A stretch of 64,000 nt of DNA from Mytilus trossulus (GCF_036588685.1 NC_086376.1:12601911-12665910); one strand, 5' to 3'. Positions 12,301-27,400 are shown, counted from the stretch's first letter. Notes: generated from the sequence alone by a model not told the origin. A program made the numbers and translations.

Positions 12301-15300
12301 AAAAATGAATTTTGTCGTCACAAAATTGACTTTTGTCTCAACAAAATTGACAAAATTGACTTTTGTCTCAACAAAATTGACAAAATTGACTTTTGTCTCA
12401 ACAAATTTAACAAAATTGACTTTTGTCTCAACAAAATTAACAAAATTGACTTTTGTCTCAACAAAATTAACAAAATTGACTTTTGTCTCAACAAAAATGA
12501 CAAAAATGACAAAATTGAATTTTGTCTCACAAAAGTCAATTTTGTCTCACAAAAGTCAATTTTGTCTCACAAAAGTTAATTTTGTTTCACAAAAGTCAAT
12601 TTTGTCTCACAAAATTGAATCTTACCGTACACAATTGACTTTTGTGATTTAATTTCCATATCAGGTAACAAAAGTCAATTTTGTATGCAAATATAAACAT
12701 ATTTGCATACCTTTAAGACAAAATTTACTTTTGTCATGACAAATATGAATTTTGTCTACAAAAATGAATTTTGTCTACAAAAATGAATTTTGTCATGACA
12801 AAAATGAATTTTGTCTACACAAATGAATTTTGTCATCACAAAATTGAAGTTCTCACAAAACAAGTCTGTAGCACATAGTTTTGTAAGACAAAAATGATTT
12901 TGTTATGACAGAATTGAATTTTGTACAAAACCACAAGAGTCCCATTCAAAATTGACAAAATTGAATTTTGTCTCAACAAAATTGACAAAATTGAATTTTG
13001 TCTCAACAAAATTAACAAAATTTTATTTTGTCTCAACAAAATTGAATTTTGTCTCAACAAAATTAACAAAATTGAATTTTGTCTCAACAAAATTGATTTT
13101 TGTCTCACGAAAGTCAATTTTGTCTCACGAACGTCAATTTTGTCTCATAAAAGTCAATTTTGTTGTTACAAAATTGAATTTTGTCATCACAAAAATGAAT
13201 TTTGTCGTCACAAAATTGACTTTTGTCTCAACAAAATTGACAAAATTGACTTTTGTCTCAACAAAATTGACAAAATTGACTTTTGTCTCAACAAATTTAA
13301 CAAAATTGACTTTTGTCTCAACAAAATTAACAAAATTGACTTTTGTCTCAACAAAATTAACAAAATTGACTTTTGTCTCAACAAAAATGACAAAATTGAC
13401 TCAACAAAAATGACAAAATTGAATTTTGTCTCACAAAAGTCAATTTTGTCTCACAAAAGTCAATTTTGTCTCACAAAAGTTAATTTTGTTTCACAAAAGT
13501 CAATTTTGTCTCACAAAATTGAATCTTACCGTACACAATTGACTTTTGTGATTTAATTTCCATATCAGGTAACAAAAGTCAATTTTGTATGCAAATATAA
13601 ACATATTTGCATACCTTTAAGACAAAATTTACTTTTGTCATGACAAATATGAATTTTGTCTACAAAAATGAATTTTGTCTACAAAAATGAATTTTGTCAT
13701 GACAAAAATGAATTTTGTCTACACAAATGAATTTTGTCATCACAAAATTGAAGTTCTCACAAAACAAGTCTGTAGCACATAGTTTTGTAAGACAAAAATG
13801 ATTTTGTTATGACAGAATTGAATTTTGTACAAAACCACAAGAGTCCCATTCGGCGCCCCGTAATTTCAGCGTCTTGTTCCAATACTGCTGACCTGAACTT
13901 TCATTACATTTCTCTGCCTTCCGCGCTTAGTTTCGTATATTTCCTTCCCAATTACATTTCTCCGCCTACCGCGCTTGGTTTCGTATTTACTCTTTTACAT
14001 ACAAACTGGAATCTGCTTGTTTTATCATGTGTAGTAATCAACCGGGAACCAGTTTACATACCTCCTGTCCTTCTTATTACCAAAAAGATCGAAGTGTACC
14101 AACCAATGTAGTAAAAATACTCATAAATCTATTTTTATAACTTTATTGATTATGTGATGTAAAACTAAAACATTGTTAAAACATTAAAGATATATAATTA
14201 ATCGGGGAATACTTGATAGTCTTTTTTTACAAACAACTGCCTTTTTTTATAAGAAAATATTACTAGTATGTCCGTGTTGGTCCACTTTCTACTGGTTATA
14301 AGACAGATCGAAGTACCGTGTAGAGTCTGTAACAGACTGTATCTGTATGACGTGAATAAATTGTCGATATAGATGCTGGCTTTAATACAACGGTTTGAGA
14401 GAGCGCCGTCGATTGATTGGCGGGGCGGGAGAACAGATTTTAAGCTCTCTACGTTTGATGCGTGCACAACAGTGTTATCATAGCTGATTCGGCGCGATCA
14501 CTGTCTTACACAGGATGAGTTTGCATTATGTACGGTGTTTTATTATGTGGAATGTCAATTAACTCACAGTAAGAGTTATTCTCTACTTGCTTTTCCATTG
14601 CTTCCACAATAATTGTTGCGTGGTATCTTTTGAATTTCTCTGCAGTTATGGTTCTCTTTGGACATGTTTTTTTAGGAATTCGTCTGGTTCAATAGCGTAA
14701 ATCAGCCCCTCAACTACTTTTTACATAAATACTAACTTTGGCTTCAACTCCTTTTTCGTCCTTGTCTTGAGATCTTGTTGAAGTTCCAGTTTGGCAAGCA
14801 TTTTGGAGACTTATCTATCCGCTCTTGACTTGTAATCTCTGGTGATAAGTTTTGCCGCTTGACATGTTTTATTTTGTTACTGGGTAGGGGTCCCATACTA
14901 TGGTTCCATATTAAATAATGAGATCAATTCCTAAAGGTCTAGTTCATTTTCCAATCTGACACAAATTTCAATAACTGGAATATTACTGCCACCCAAGTTG
15001 AATATAATTTTTTTATGGTGACCCACTATAACAGCATAATTACTTGGAATTGTGTTTAATACCATGATGGTTCAAAAGCATAAACTTAAATGGAGACAGA
15101 AATTTGACATGAATGATTGTGGATTAGTGTAAATTAATAATTAGCTTACAATTATATATGGTTTAAGAATGAATATCAAATTGAGAAGAGTTGTTATAAA
15201 ATATTAATATGGCAGAAAGGTGGTTTCAAGTTTCATATAAAGGGATCTGACTGACATGAAATAAAAATCAAAGGAGTATCCCTATTTGTCTAATCTTATA

Positions 15301-18300
15301 GGTGAAATAAAACAAGTATAACAATATTGTGCTATTGTATAAATCTACAGATATAGAATTTGCTTCAAGTAACAGAAATAACAATGTCACTAGTAACTTA
15401 TTTAATGAATTACTTTTTAAATTGTTATTTGGATGGAGAGTTGTCTCATTGGCACTCACACCACATCTTCCTATATCTATGTGGGTAATTAGTCCTATAA
15501 TATATGACCTCGGGAGCATTATTTACTATTTCTATTTACTGTTCTGAAAAAAAAAAAATACTATCAATGTGTCATACTTAACATTCAAAATTAAAAAAAA
15601 ATAATGAAAATATCAGTATAAAAACGTTAAAAGTTGAATAAGAATGCGAAGTCATATGTTACAGGACTAGTGGGGTATAAGAGCTTGTTACAACAGGCTC
15701 TTTGTGATCATTTGATTTGAAAGGATACTAGTCCACTTGTATTTTTGTCCGTCTGATGAGTTTAAGCCTTTTTCAACTGATTTTTATAGTTCGTTCTTAT
15801 GTTGTACTGTTATACCACTGTCCCAGGTTAGGGGGAGGGTTGGGATCCCGCTAACATGTTTAACCCAGCCACATTATTTATGTATGTGCCTGTCCGGAGT
15901 CAGGAGCAGTAATTCAGTGGTTGTCGTTTGTTTATGTGTTACATATTTATTTTTCGTTCATTTTTTTTAAAATAAATAAAGCCGTTTGTTTTCTCGTTTG
16001 AATTGTCTTACATTGTCTTATCAGGGCATTTATAGCTGACTATACGGTGTGGGCTTTGCTCATTGTTGAATGCCGTACGGTGACCTACATTTGTTAATGT
16101 CTGTGTCATTTTGGTCTTTTGTGGATAGTTGTCTCATTAGCAATCATACAACATTATTTTTATTTTTTTATAGTAGTCTGTATTCTTGATTTAGAAAAAA
16201 TGAAATTGCAAGAAATAAATTACACGTTACTTAGAGTACTTTAGATCATTCACGTAGTCTTTATTTAGTATGTACAAAAGAACAGCAAGTAGCCATTGGA
16301 TATTGTAGATCATTTGAATAGTCTTTACCTTTTTATTAGTACAAAAGAACAGCTAGTAATCATTGGATATTGTATAGCATTCCAGTATTCTTGATCACCA
16401 ATGCATTTGTACAAAAACAACCAGCCAGTAGTCATTTGATACTGTAGATCATTCAGGTAGTCTTGACCTATTTGTTTGTACAAAAACAAACCAAGCCAAT
16501 AGTCATTGGATACTGTAGATCATTCAGGTAGTCTTGACTCTTGATCTGTTCATTTGTATTAAAAAAAACAGTCAGTTGTCGTCGTCACTTCACACACGCA
16601 TATACGAATATCAATTATATGCTTACGAGACATGTTGCAATGTTAAACTTAATTCGGTTTATGTGAAAATCAAGACTTGCATGAAAAAATACCCCAATAT
16701 TAGAGGCAGTGGCGTCATTTTTTCGCAAAGCTTTCAGCTCTTTGATTATATATATTACCACAGATTGGACCTTTGTTGTATGTTTGAATATTTTTGCACT
16801 AGTCAATGTTGGGGCAATTTATAGCTTGCGGTTCCGTACCGTATGGAGTAAGTCTGTATTTAAAATCTAGAATAGTAACTTATCCATGAATACCTTCATG
16901 GCAAACAATTGCTTCAAAACGTTGTGGAAAAAATCGATCATGAGGTTGAATATTTCACTTTGTCTTACATTTTTTTCCTTCCCAGGTACATCGGAATCAA
17001 TCGACCAGTATTCGTGTTCAGCATGGGAAAAAAGTGTACTTACACAGCAGCCAATAGAAAACGAAGGATTAGATCAACTTTGTGAAAGTACACAGCAGCC
17101 AATAGAAAACAAAAGACAAGATGAACTTTGTGGGAGTAACAATAATATGCAACAAGTAAGTTTTTAAATTCTGCTTTGTGTCTAAATCCATGCCAGAGAT
17201 ACAAAATATTATTTTCTGATATACAAACCCCCTCGTCGCTTCGGTGATACAATGCTCGCCTTGATTGGAAAATCATGAGTTCGACCCTTGCCTGTTCATG
17301 AAATGGAATTTTTTTTGGACAAATTTTTTTTTTCTCCTTCGGCGAAAGACAAACTATTTTTTTGGCGACAAATCGAAAACATTTTTTTTCTTTCAATTTA
17401 AGCATTACATAAAGTGGCAGCTGAGGGTGAAACAAACAATTTTTTTTTCTCAGGGTCAAAAACAAATTATTTTCCTCTCCGAAAACTGGAAACAAACTTT
17501 TTTTTCAAAAATATTTTGTGTAAGCAGTCGCAATGGCAGTTTCTACTTGATAAAATCGTCAGTAGACTGGGTTTATTGGTTTCTAGAAAGTAACATCGTG
17601 GGCTATGTTTTTTTAACGACCTGTCTTTAACCAAACAAAATCCAAGACATATAATGAGCATGGGATAACAAATGCCTAGTCCTACTTTTATTTTTTTTTC
17701 TTCTACATAATTTAAAAAATACAAAAATCGAAATCAAGATAACCTGTAGCAGCTCAACGCCTTTGATAGAACAGTCCTTTTACATATATTAAGTTAAAAA
17801 TTTACATCGTAAGACACCTATTACCGACTTTAATCAAATGATGTTACTGCTATTTGAAAGACAATACATAAGTATACCTTCAATCGAATTTTGCTTTAGA
17901 GTAAGAATATTGTCTTTATACATCTTTGTTCAACCTTTGCCTATGCTCTTGACGATACAGAGCCTGCTTTTTTGTGCTTTTCGCCTTTCACTTTTCTCTT
18001 TTCTTTTTTTCCATTTTCATCGTTGATATCATTGGAAGCCTCAAGATGTAATCTAAGCTTTCATATTAAAAGAAAACCCAAACAAATACAACAAAACTAT
18101 TAACAAACAAGAATCTAACGTCAGCATAGTAGGTGTAACCCTAGGGAACATGATACAATTAAATCATAAATGTATGGTTACTCCCGTTGTGTTTGTTAGA
18201 AACTTTATACTATAGTTAAATTCATTTGATATTTTGTGTTACATTTACATTCAGCTGTCCATTATCCGAGAATCTAGAAAGGATTCCATTTTCTGTTAGG

Positions 18301-18408
18301 TCGTGCAGTTGATCATATTACTAATAATAGTCAAACTGAAACCAAATGAAAGTAAATAAAACATTTAAAAGAAGCAATTGTTTTGCTGAGAAAAAAATAT
18401 AACACAAC

Positions 18409-18440
<32 letters not shown>

Positions 18441-21400
18441 TGCTGACGTTGCGAAACACTCCACACCTTTTTAGGAAGGTTAAACTTTTTACCACAATCT
18501 ATTACAATGTATCAGGGACTCATTTACTAGGTAAGGAAATAATTATTTTCCTCTTTTAATGGCTATTATTCTATCCTTTCTATTCGCTACAGTAATAAAA
18601 AAAATCGTAAAAAATAGTTCAAAGCAAGCAAAATATCAAGTTTTAAGTATTTTTGTAATAGGACGAAAGCTTTGAAGGATTCGGTACAGCATTATACGAT
18701 TCTGATATAATACAACAAAGTTGATTTTCATCTGAAATTGACATAAGATTGTGTTTATCGTATAAGATAACAAAAATTAAATATATAATTATTTTAGTAA
18801 ATTTAGATGCAAAGATTACTCTTCACATTTTTTTTATCTATAACAATTCTACTTTTACTTTCATTATAACTTTTTTTCGGAAAACCGTCTGGAAAATATT
18901 TCCGGAAAACCGTTTGATATACTGGTATGAGGATTTTCAGTCAGTTGATATGAAAATTGTGCAGTGTTGGCAAATATTCAGATTACTTAGTGCACACTAT
19001 TATTGATTAACAATGATACAAAGGATAACAATTTCGATTACGCATGACATTACTAAACATTTTAAGACTTCGGAGCTGTAAGCAACATGATAAATACGAG
19101 AATTAATATCTTAAAAAGTAAGTATTGTTTTTCATATAATTCAACTCAGGGTTACTAAAAGTATTTTGAATAGCAAATTTTGTCGTTACAATTTTGATTA
19201 TCAGTCAGTTAAATATATCGACTTTTAAAGTCGAAACAAGTAAAGCGGGCCGATATTGGGATTTCATGACAAGATTATAACGGTTTAATTTGAAAGGCTA
19301 TTTTATTTTTTGCTTTGACGCTCTCCAAGGAAGGTGTCACAGCAAGAACATAGAATTTCAAGAAATTGAAATGGAATTCAGCATACAACATGCCAATACG
19401 TAGACATTAAAGTTTGAATAAACCAAATTTGAAAGACAAGAATGTATAAAAACTGAATTAGTGATGAACTGTGTAACCAAATTGGGCATACGTTTTTCTG
19501 ATTTTGTGCTGTTACACCACTGACCCAGCTTAGGGAAGGGCTAACACTTACACACACGTTTAACCTCGCCAAATTCTTTATGTGCCTGTCCCAAGTCAGC
19601 ATCCTGTTAACTAGTGGTTGTCGTTGGTTCATATCTGTCATATTTATTTCGCAAACTTTTTTATTATGAATTATCCGCAAATGTTTTCAATTGTATAGTT
19701 TTCATGTCGGGTACTTTTACATTCGACCATACGATTTTTTCCTCATAGTTGAAGGCCGTATGGTTGCTAATAAATGGTAACATTCACTTCATTTGAACTT
19801 TAAGGCTACAGGACTGATATCGACTGCGAGCTGATATATGATTTGAAAGATGAAAATTTCCGAATCCCATATTTAAACTTCATGAGATGTTAATGTATGA
19901 CAAGATGTGAAACATACACAAGTGTAAACCAACAAAACTGATTTATTATGCAACAATGAACGCTAAACAAATATAAAAGACAGCGAACAACGACCACCAC
20001 TGAATTACAAGTTCCTCGCGTTGGAAAGGCACACCAGACATTATATGACCACGTGTATATGACGGTATTCGCGATTGCTCAACGTATATACAACAACATA
20101 TATAAAAACAAACTGTCAAAATCAGGTGAAATGGGACTGTCACATTACGCAAATGTTTAAAGCTTGAAATTGTATAGACTCCTATCTTTTGTTGAACACC
20201 GTTTATTAATGTCCCGCCGAATTAGTTTAAACATATTTATTTATAGTGGATCGGGAAACAAGTTTTGCAACTTATATTAATCCCTTTCCACTTTGCGGGT
20301 ACGAGTGCTGCCTTGTAGCGGCATTAACCTACTCTTTTTCGAAATCTACAAGGGTGTCTTTAACGTGCAAGAGATATGGCTCTCTCTTACCACGGGTCAG
20401 CCATTTATCGTCCCCTTCCGACGGACTATCATCGTTTCCTCACGACCATACTCGCAGATGGTGCCAAGGGAGAGCCGAAAATTGAGTTCCTGAAATTTTC
20501 ATCCCAAACGGGAATCGAACCAGGAACCTTTGTGTTTGTAGTCCGATGCACTAACCACTACACCACGGCTCTCTTTCGAATGACAGACCTGATCAGTCTG
20601 TCAGTCCATCCGTAACAAGTTGTGTCCGCCCTATATCTAGAGACCCGTTATGATTTCAAAGCTTATACTTGACATTTATATTAACCAATACCAGATAGTA
20701 TGTCATAATATATGGTCAACTTCCTAGATCAGAGGTCAAGGTCAACAACTTTGGTTTCAGTTGTCCTATGGTAAAGATGTACATTTTAGTACCACACGTT
20801 ATTCGGAGGGGGGGGCCACATAGATGGCTTCCAGCTCAATGATATCTAGGTGATCTCTAGATGTCTTTGAGTCTTCTGGTCTATGTCATTGGGTTGCTAT
20901 CTCATTGACGTATATTTATGCTTTTTATATTATTGGTTTGATTCGATAGACGTATGGAGACCAAGTCACGTTTTGCGTACCTAATAAAAAGACTGATAAC
21001 TTAAGTGAGATCATAGAACAATTTTTCATAACTTTACTGTTTTTGTCAGAAATAAGCACGGACACAGATCTTTTATTTTATTCTTCACCATTAATGAACA
21101 TGTTTAAATATTAAAAGACAAAGTAATTGGGATTTTTTGTTTTAAAAAAAATATATTTGACACACGAAAAATATATATTTTTCCAATTTTATATTTTTAG
21201 GCACAAGTAGAAATTAAGATGGAACAGCGGGACGATGACGACAGCAGTGACGATGCATTTGATGATGGACCTGTTTACTCATCAATGAAACAGCCACCTC
21301 TGATCAAACAATTGAAGAAAATTCTTGACGAGTATCCTGATGACGGTCAGATACTTAAGGTATGGTAATCATAAATAGATCTGTCAATTGAATGTGAACA

Positions 21401-24400
21401 CGTATTCCTATTCTATTTGAAACTGCAATTTAAACAAATACCGCAATTATGTCTATCCAATTTATAACTGGGAAGAATTCCGCTCAAGCTAGTGCTAGGG
21501 GCCGTCTTAAACTTGCAGTCAAGTAAGCGTTTTTCTCCGTGTGGAATACTTCAGTGACTTTCAGATGAAGAGCAACAATTGTACCACTGTTCCTTTGCAT
21601 TTTGTGTGTGTTTTTGTTGTTGCTGTGCTTGTAAAGATTTTGTGTCATGGATGGATACCCCAAATTCTTGAAAAAATATAAAAAAATAAGATGTGGTATG
21701 ATTGCTAAAATGAGACAACACTCCACAACAGACTTAATGACACAGAACTTATATTTTGTAACACTAGATCACATTACGGCCTTCGAGGACATGAGGTGTA
21801 CATGTATGTTCCTATCTAATTTTCTTAATGTTTTCTTGTTTAAATTTATCTTTCTGTACTTTTTCTGAATTAAAAAAAAGTAATTTATTGGTTGAAAGAC
21901 CAACAATACGCATAAAAAACGTCCGATGTTTGAGGAGTAAATTATAAAGTCTAAGTAAGAGACTTAGTCATATTATTATGTTAATGGCTGTCATTTTGAT
22001 ACTAAGAGAAACTTAATTTTAAGGAAATCATTCAAAATGCTGAGGACGCTGAAGCATCAGAAATGAAGGTTTTGTTCGATGGACGATCTCTGAACAATGA
22101 CGATAGTGTAAAACGAAAACCCTTCACCAAATACTTTAAGGTAAAATAAATGATTAAGTAAATGTAATGGATAACACTGATGATCTCTAGTACAAGAACA
22201 CGTAAATATAAACTGTGTAAGATTTACATTTAATATATATATATATATATATAAACTGATGCGGTATAACGCAATCATCAACGAATAAAGCAATCTAGTT
22301 GACGTATAAAGAAAACATTAACATAAAAAAAAAGATTATGACCTGTGTAATATTGTTTTTTTTAAACTCTGAGCTAATTTAATATAATAATGATAATCTA
22401 TTTATAATTGACTTTTATTTATTTTTTCGTAACAGCTTATGACATTTAGGACATGAAAAGTAATTGTATAAACAAAAACCGTCTTTTTGGAACACTATGG
22501 TTTTTTTTAATTTTCGTAAATATTATTTCATTAATTCCAATGATGAAATTACTGAGGGAAAATAATAAATCATTTGCTTTTAATAATGTTCAACATTGTT
22601 TGGGTTATTGTTACGAAATTATAGAATTTAGAAGTGAGGCAAAAATAAACCAATGGGATATTCAATATATTGATCGTAAACAAGCTGACATTGCCAAGGG
22701 AAAAGAACCGAAAAAGACGAGCAGTACAAAAACAAAAGTACACTATACAACAACACAGAAAACTAACAACAAAGCAACACGAACCCAAAGAAAAATGATC
22801 AAAAAATGTTTTAAGTTAGCCTATTTAGAACTTGACTTTTATAGGGTCCAGCCTTATGTGTGTACAACAATGCTCAGTTTACCGAGGAAGATTGGGAAGG
22901 TATTCAGATGATAAACAGCAGTGTGAAGGAATTCGATTCAGTAAAGATTGGACGATATGGACTGGGATTCAAGTCAGTCTTTCATATAACAGGTAGGAAA
23001 AGAATGACAATATTGAAAGTCAAACAAAGGTAAACCATTTGATTGACTGAATCGATCCAGGGAAGATTAGACGGTTTGGTCTAGGATACAAATCGGTCTT
23101 TCATATAACGGGTAGGATTAACATTTACTTTTACTGATAATTTTAAAATAAATTTCAATTTTAATTGTTATCATACTTAGATTTCCCCTATAGAAATAAT
23201 GGATACCTAAAAATGACAGGCACATCTTGTTGGTACTTTGAACCGTCAATGTAAAGAATGGTTAGCACGAAAAATTCTTGTTATATATTTTTGAAATATT
23301 TATCATATATACCATATACTTTATACGTTGACACATGTTTTTTTTATTCTATTAGCAACATCTTATAAGACTCTGTTGACTATGAAACTGTCGTGAAGGA
23401 CACTTCTTATACATAAGTTACTATAAGTTACAGGTTTTATAATAAAAAAAAATCGAAGTCAGTATAATTTTGTGAGTCACCGAAAATTACAGTTGATATT
23501 TATAATAGTCCAGACCACATCCTTGCTCAACGTTATTGATATAACCTGAATTAAAGGATATAGAATTAAGAGAAGATTTCAAATCTATTAAAAATTTCCT
23601 ATATGCTGTATTTTTTATTCTACTTAGTGTTTTGTAAATTTAATGATAGCTTACTTTGTGGTTAGGGTTTTTGCTCATTTTGAAGGTGATTGCTTATAGT
23701 TTCCCCTGTAACTTTTTTGTTAACTTATTGGTTCTCTAATGGAGAGTTTTTTTCCAATGACAATCGTAACATATCATCTTGGTTTATATTTAGACATAAG
23801 GGTAAACTTCTGGTATTGTTTTCCGCTGAATACGTTTAGTTTGTATGCATACTAGTAGTGTCTAAAATACAGAATATGTGAATGTTTTATTTATCTAATC
23901 ACAAAGTCCAGTTAAGTTATTTTGAGATAAGTATATTTATCCTTTGGTCTTTGGTGCGTTGATTCATCTGTCTTTATTTTTCAAAGCACTCCTATGCTAC
24001 ATGAAATCACAAAAAGCGTGAAAGTCAATGTTGAGAATTAAAAAATAAACATTCGAAAGAAAAGAAGCGTTTTATTGAGATTAAAGTAATTTTTCTGAAA
24101 AAGCAAACTTAAATCATTTTACAGGATGGCATAAAATTGCACTAAAACATTTAGATCTAGTGCTCATATAATCCAAGAGAATGATATAAATTACACATTC
24201 ACAATGAACTTTCATGCACATACCGGTATGTTACTTACAAACGTGTTTATTTTTGGGATATGAATAACGTGTATATTGTTTTGATAAATTTGTCGTGAAA
24301 ATCTGTCATCATAAAAACGTTACTACCTCTTTTTATTCTTAGATTATCCAATGATTATAAGTAAAAACAGGATGCTGATATTAGATCCACACCAAACTAG

Positions 24401-27400
24401 TCCTGAACGTGTATGTATTCTGATGAAATTGAAAAAGTTAAAGGAGTATAAGGAAATGCACATATCAGACTGCCTTTCAGCTCTAGAAGGAATATTCGGG
24501 TTTGCACAAGATACGTTACAGTCTGGGAAATTTACTGGTACATTTTTTCGGTTTCCATTGCGTTCAAAACCAACAATGTTGTCGGACAATGTTTATGATG
24601 AAGCGAAAATTGGTGACCTTTTCAGAGCATTTCAATCAGAGGCGTCAGTTGAACTATTGTTTCTGAAATGTTTAGAAAGAATAGAGCTATATACAAAGAA
24701 CGTCAGCGAGCTACCTTCAGGTGAAGATTTGCCAATTTTCACGGTGAAAATATCTGACAGTTGTATACAAGATGCCCGCAAAAAGAGAAAACAATTGCAT
24801 GAGTTTATGAAATCTGTTGGGAATAGTTTGGCTGAAAAAAGTTTCTTGACTTCATATATTATGAAAATAGAAATGAAAGAACAATATGAACAAAACACTG
24901 AGAACGAATGGTACGTAATGCACTGCTATAAAGGTGGGGACATGTCAAAAGAGTTGAAGACATTATCCCAAGACGAGACGTTATCCTATAGCCCTTACGT
25001 GAGTTTAGGTTTGCCTTTATTTCATGACCCAGAGTTCAAGGGTCATGTATTTTGCCTGATGCCCCTTCCATTACAGAATGAAAGTTTAACAGGTTTTCCG
25101 GTTCATGTTAATGGATACTTTGCACTTACTCAAAACAGGCGTCATGTGAAATGGCCAACTGCAGATCAAACCAAAAACAAAGCTCACATGGACAAAACGA
25201 TCAGATGGAACAAATGCTTAGTCATTGAAGTGTTGGCAGAGGCATATCAAATGTTAATCAACGAAACAATTCAAATGAGCAGAAGCAAGAAGAATGTAAG
25301 AGACATTCTTCAACTTACTTATACATGTATACCAGATCACAGAAGAATAACCAACGACTGGGCAATTATTCTCAATCCCTTATACAGCCGGCTTTTACAA
25401 ACAGCGTTCTTGTATACAGAGAACAATGGTGGTAACTGGATTAAATCAGAAGATGCCGTTTTTAACATTTTTAATGAGGACACACCGGAAGGTTCGTAGC
25501 TTCAAAATTGTAAGCATGCAATACATGATAGGAATTTACTGTAATAGATTACTTAACAAAAACACTATGATACTTAACAAAATCACTATGACATTAAATT
25601 CATTAATTATTCTCGCTTTCTAGATTAACCTTCAGTAATCAAAACATTTGATAAAAAACATATATGTGTTTCAACATTAACTGTTAATTTCACAATAAGA
25701 CACTAGTAACAAATATACAAAGATATTCTAAATTTTTAAAATGGATACTTAGCCATTACTCAAAGTACCAGAACATGAATTTATTATTTTATAAATTCGA
25801 TTCCAAAATGTACAATGTAAAACGATTTTATAGTATAATGACACTCTTTCAAACCAAAACTCTCAAACCAAACTAATTTTCAATATACATTACAGATGTG
25901 AAGGAAACAATTGTACGACTTGTTGACCGATATAACGTTAATCTTGTCAACGCACCAGAACATGTGACGTCTATGATCAGACACCGGGATCACTCAGTAC
26001 AGAAGTTGACGCCAAAGTTTATCCTAAATTTCCTGAAGACTGATGCTAAATACAAGAACATGAACAGTAATGAGAAGCTTGATATACTTCATTTCATTCT
26101 CTCAGCAAGGAAAAGCCTTAGTCTAGTTGGTGTTGAACTGCTTCCTTTACAGAATGGCAGTTTTACATTATTTGGAAATAGAGGACGGGACAAAAGGATT
26201 ATAGTATGCCAAGAAGAAATTGACCTCTTTCCAGGACAAGAAGATGTGTTCTGCAAACAAGGGCTTCAAACAGACTTGTACAGCCTCCTCGTTCAAATGG
26301 CAGAGAATAGTGAGTATATGTTTTGAAAGTAGTTTAAAAGTAGCTTTGATTCATATTTCTCAATCATTTTAAACCTATACCATTACAGAATAAATGTATT
26401 ACAAGGTAGACAAAATTAAATGAACAAACGTGAATAAAATATATGTTTTTGTTATAATTTCTCCAAAGTCACAAGATTTCATTTTCTTTACTTAGATGAG
26501 TACCAGCTTTGTACAATGAAAGACCTATCAACAGAAGACATAGCAACTCTTCTTCTTGGCACTATAAATAAATACAATGGCAAAACAACTGACCATGGTT
26601 TACGCTGGAAAACATCAACAAACACAGTTGCTGGTGAGAAATGGTTGACGAATGTTTGGAAGTTTTTAGAAGATTATGATATAGACGATTTCTGTAATTT
26701 ACATCTTCTTCCAAGCTGTTCACAAGGCAAAGACTTTCTGTACAAACTATCAACAAAAGTTTTACTGAAGACATACCATGGCTACACAGATTTACCTGAC
26801 GTAGTTTGTAAAGCACTGAGTTACCTCAACATCGTAACAGTCGCCACTCTACCAAAGGCAATTACAAACCACGAAGACATAAACAAGTTTGTATATTTTC
26901 CAACAGTTGAAAATGTTTTCAAAATGTTAGAAAATGTCACCGTACAACGTAATAGTGGACAAGCTGTACAGAAATTTAATAAAAGCTGTACAGAAAAAGA
27001 GAGGACAGAATTTGCAAGGTACATCGCGACAGATTCGTATTTTAGTTCCAATGTAACAAAGTTCATCTCAAAACTACAAATTTTCAAAGAAAAGAATAGT
27101 GGAAGAAACGTGTCATCAAGTGAAGTAAACATCATGGCAGAAACAGAAGAATTACCAATCAAATATAAAAAGGAATCGTTGGTTTACTCGGGATATTTTC
27201 ACAAAGCTTTGTTAAATCTGCAAGTACCTACTAGAAGTATGGAAGAGGTAGTTATTGAAATAATGGATTGCTTACAAAGAGGAAGCATTTATTCTCACAA
27301 TGAGATGAACATGATGATGAAATTTGTAATGAATAAGTTAAAAACATTTGAAAACAAACAACAAATTGTAGACATCGCAAGAAATATAAAGTGTATTCCA

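Larger units (their letters stand above)
6680..17290 (+). repeat. Plus-strand arm of an inverted segmental duplication
   Basis: This stretch contains copies of sequence also found inverted at about 57470-63070. Matching pieces are the flank at 6690-6851 and 9213-9300, exon 9301-9408, exon 10021-10314 (294 nt in both), exon 10893-11126 (234 nt in both), intron sequence around 10395-10490, exon 16986-17155 with about 110 bp of upstream intron, and about 130 bp after its donor. Later insertions (TIR element, fold-back element, other repeats) account for most of the length difference. Confidence 0.8.
21201..25491 (+). other. Exons 6-9: first sacsin repeat (SRR1)
   Basis: Exon 6 (21201-21359) starts with an acidic stretch ([16 protein letters not shown]) and enters the sacsin repeat at [15 protein letters not shown]. 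Exon 7 (22024-22140) holds the GHKL N-box [13 protein letters not shown]. Exon 8 (22845-22992) holds [17 protein letters not shown] and the glycine-box [14 protein letters not shown]. Exon 9 (24343-25491) continues with [17 protein letters not shown] and the downstream sacsin-repeat region. SRR1 is broken by several introns, whereas SRR2 and SRR3 lie in one exon. The ATP-binding boxes look intact, so ATP binding is plausible. Confidence 0.85.

Noticed and set aside
11941..13556. Several ORFs over 130 codons on both strands rich in NKIDFCL / [10 protein letters not shown]
   Set aside because: They are translations of the short ACAAAATTGA repeat in all frames of the fold-back element, with no protein-like composition.
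16886..16985. Extension of exon 5 upstream to an ATG at 16886
   Set aside because: A clear acceptor (CTTCCCAG) at 16985 and the same acceptor in the paralogue (CATACCAG at 58238) show that the upstream part is intron.
20500..20577. Candidate tRNA gene on the minus strand
   Set aside because: A and B boxes are present but no acceptor stem closes. The sequence continues into a SINE body, so it is a tRNA-derived SINE head.
22453..22911. 152-codon plus-strand ORF
   Set aside because: Its end overlaps exon 8 of the sacsin-like gene in the wrong frame, and the rest is intron sequence without a recognisable domain.
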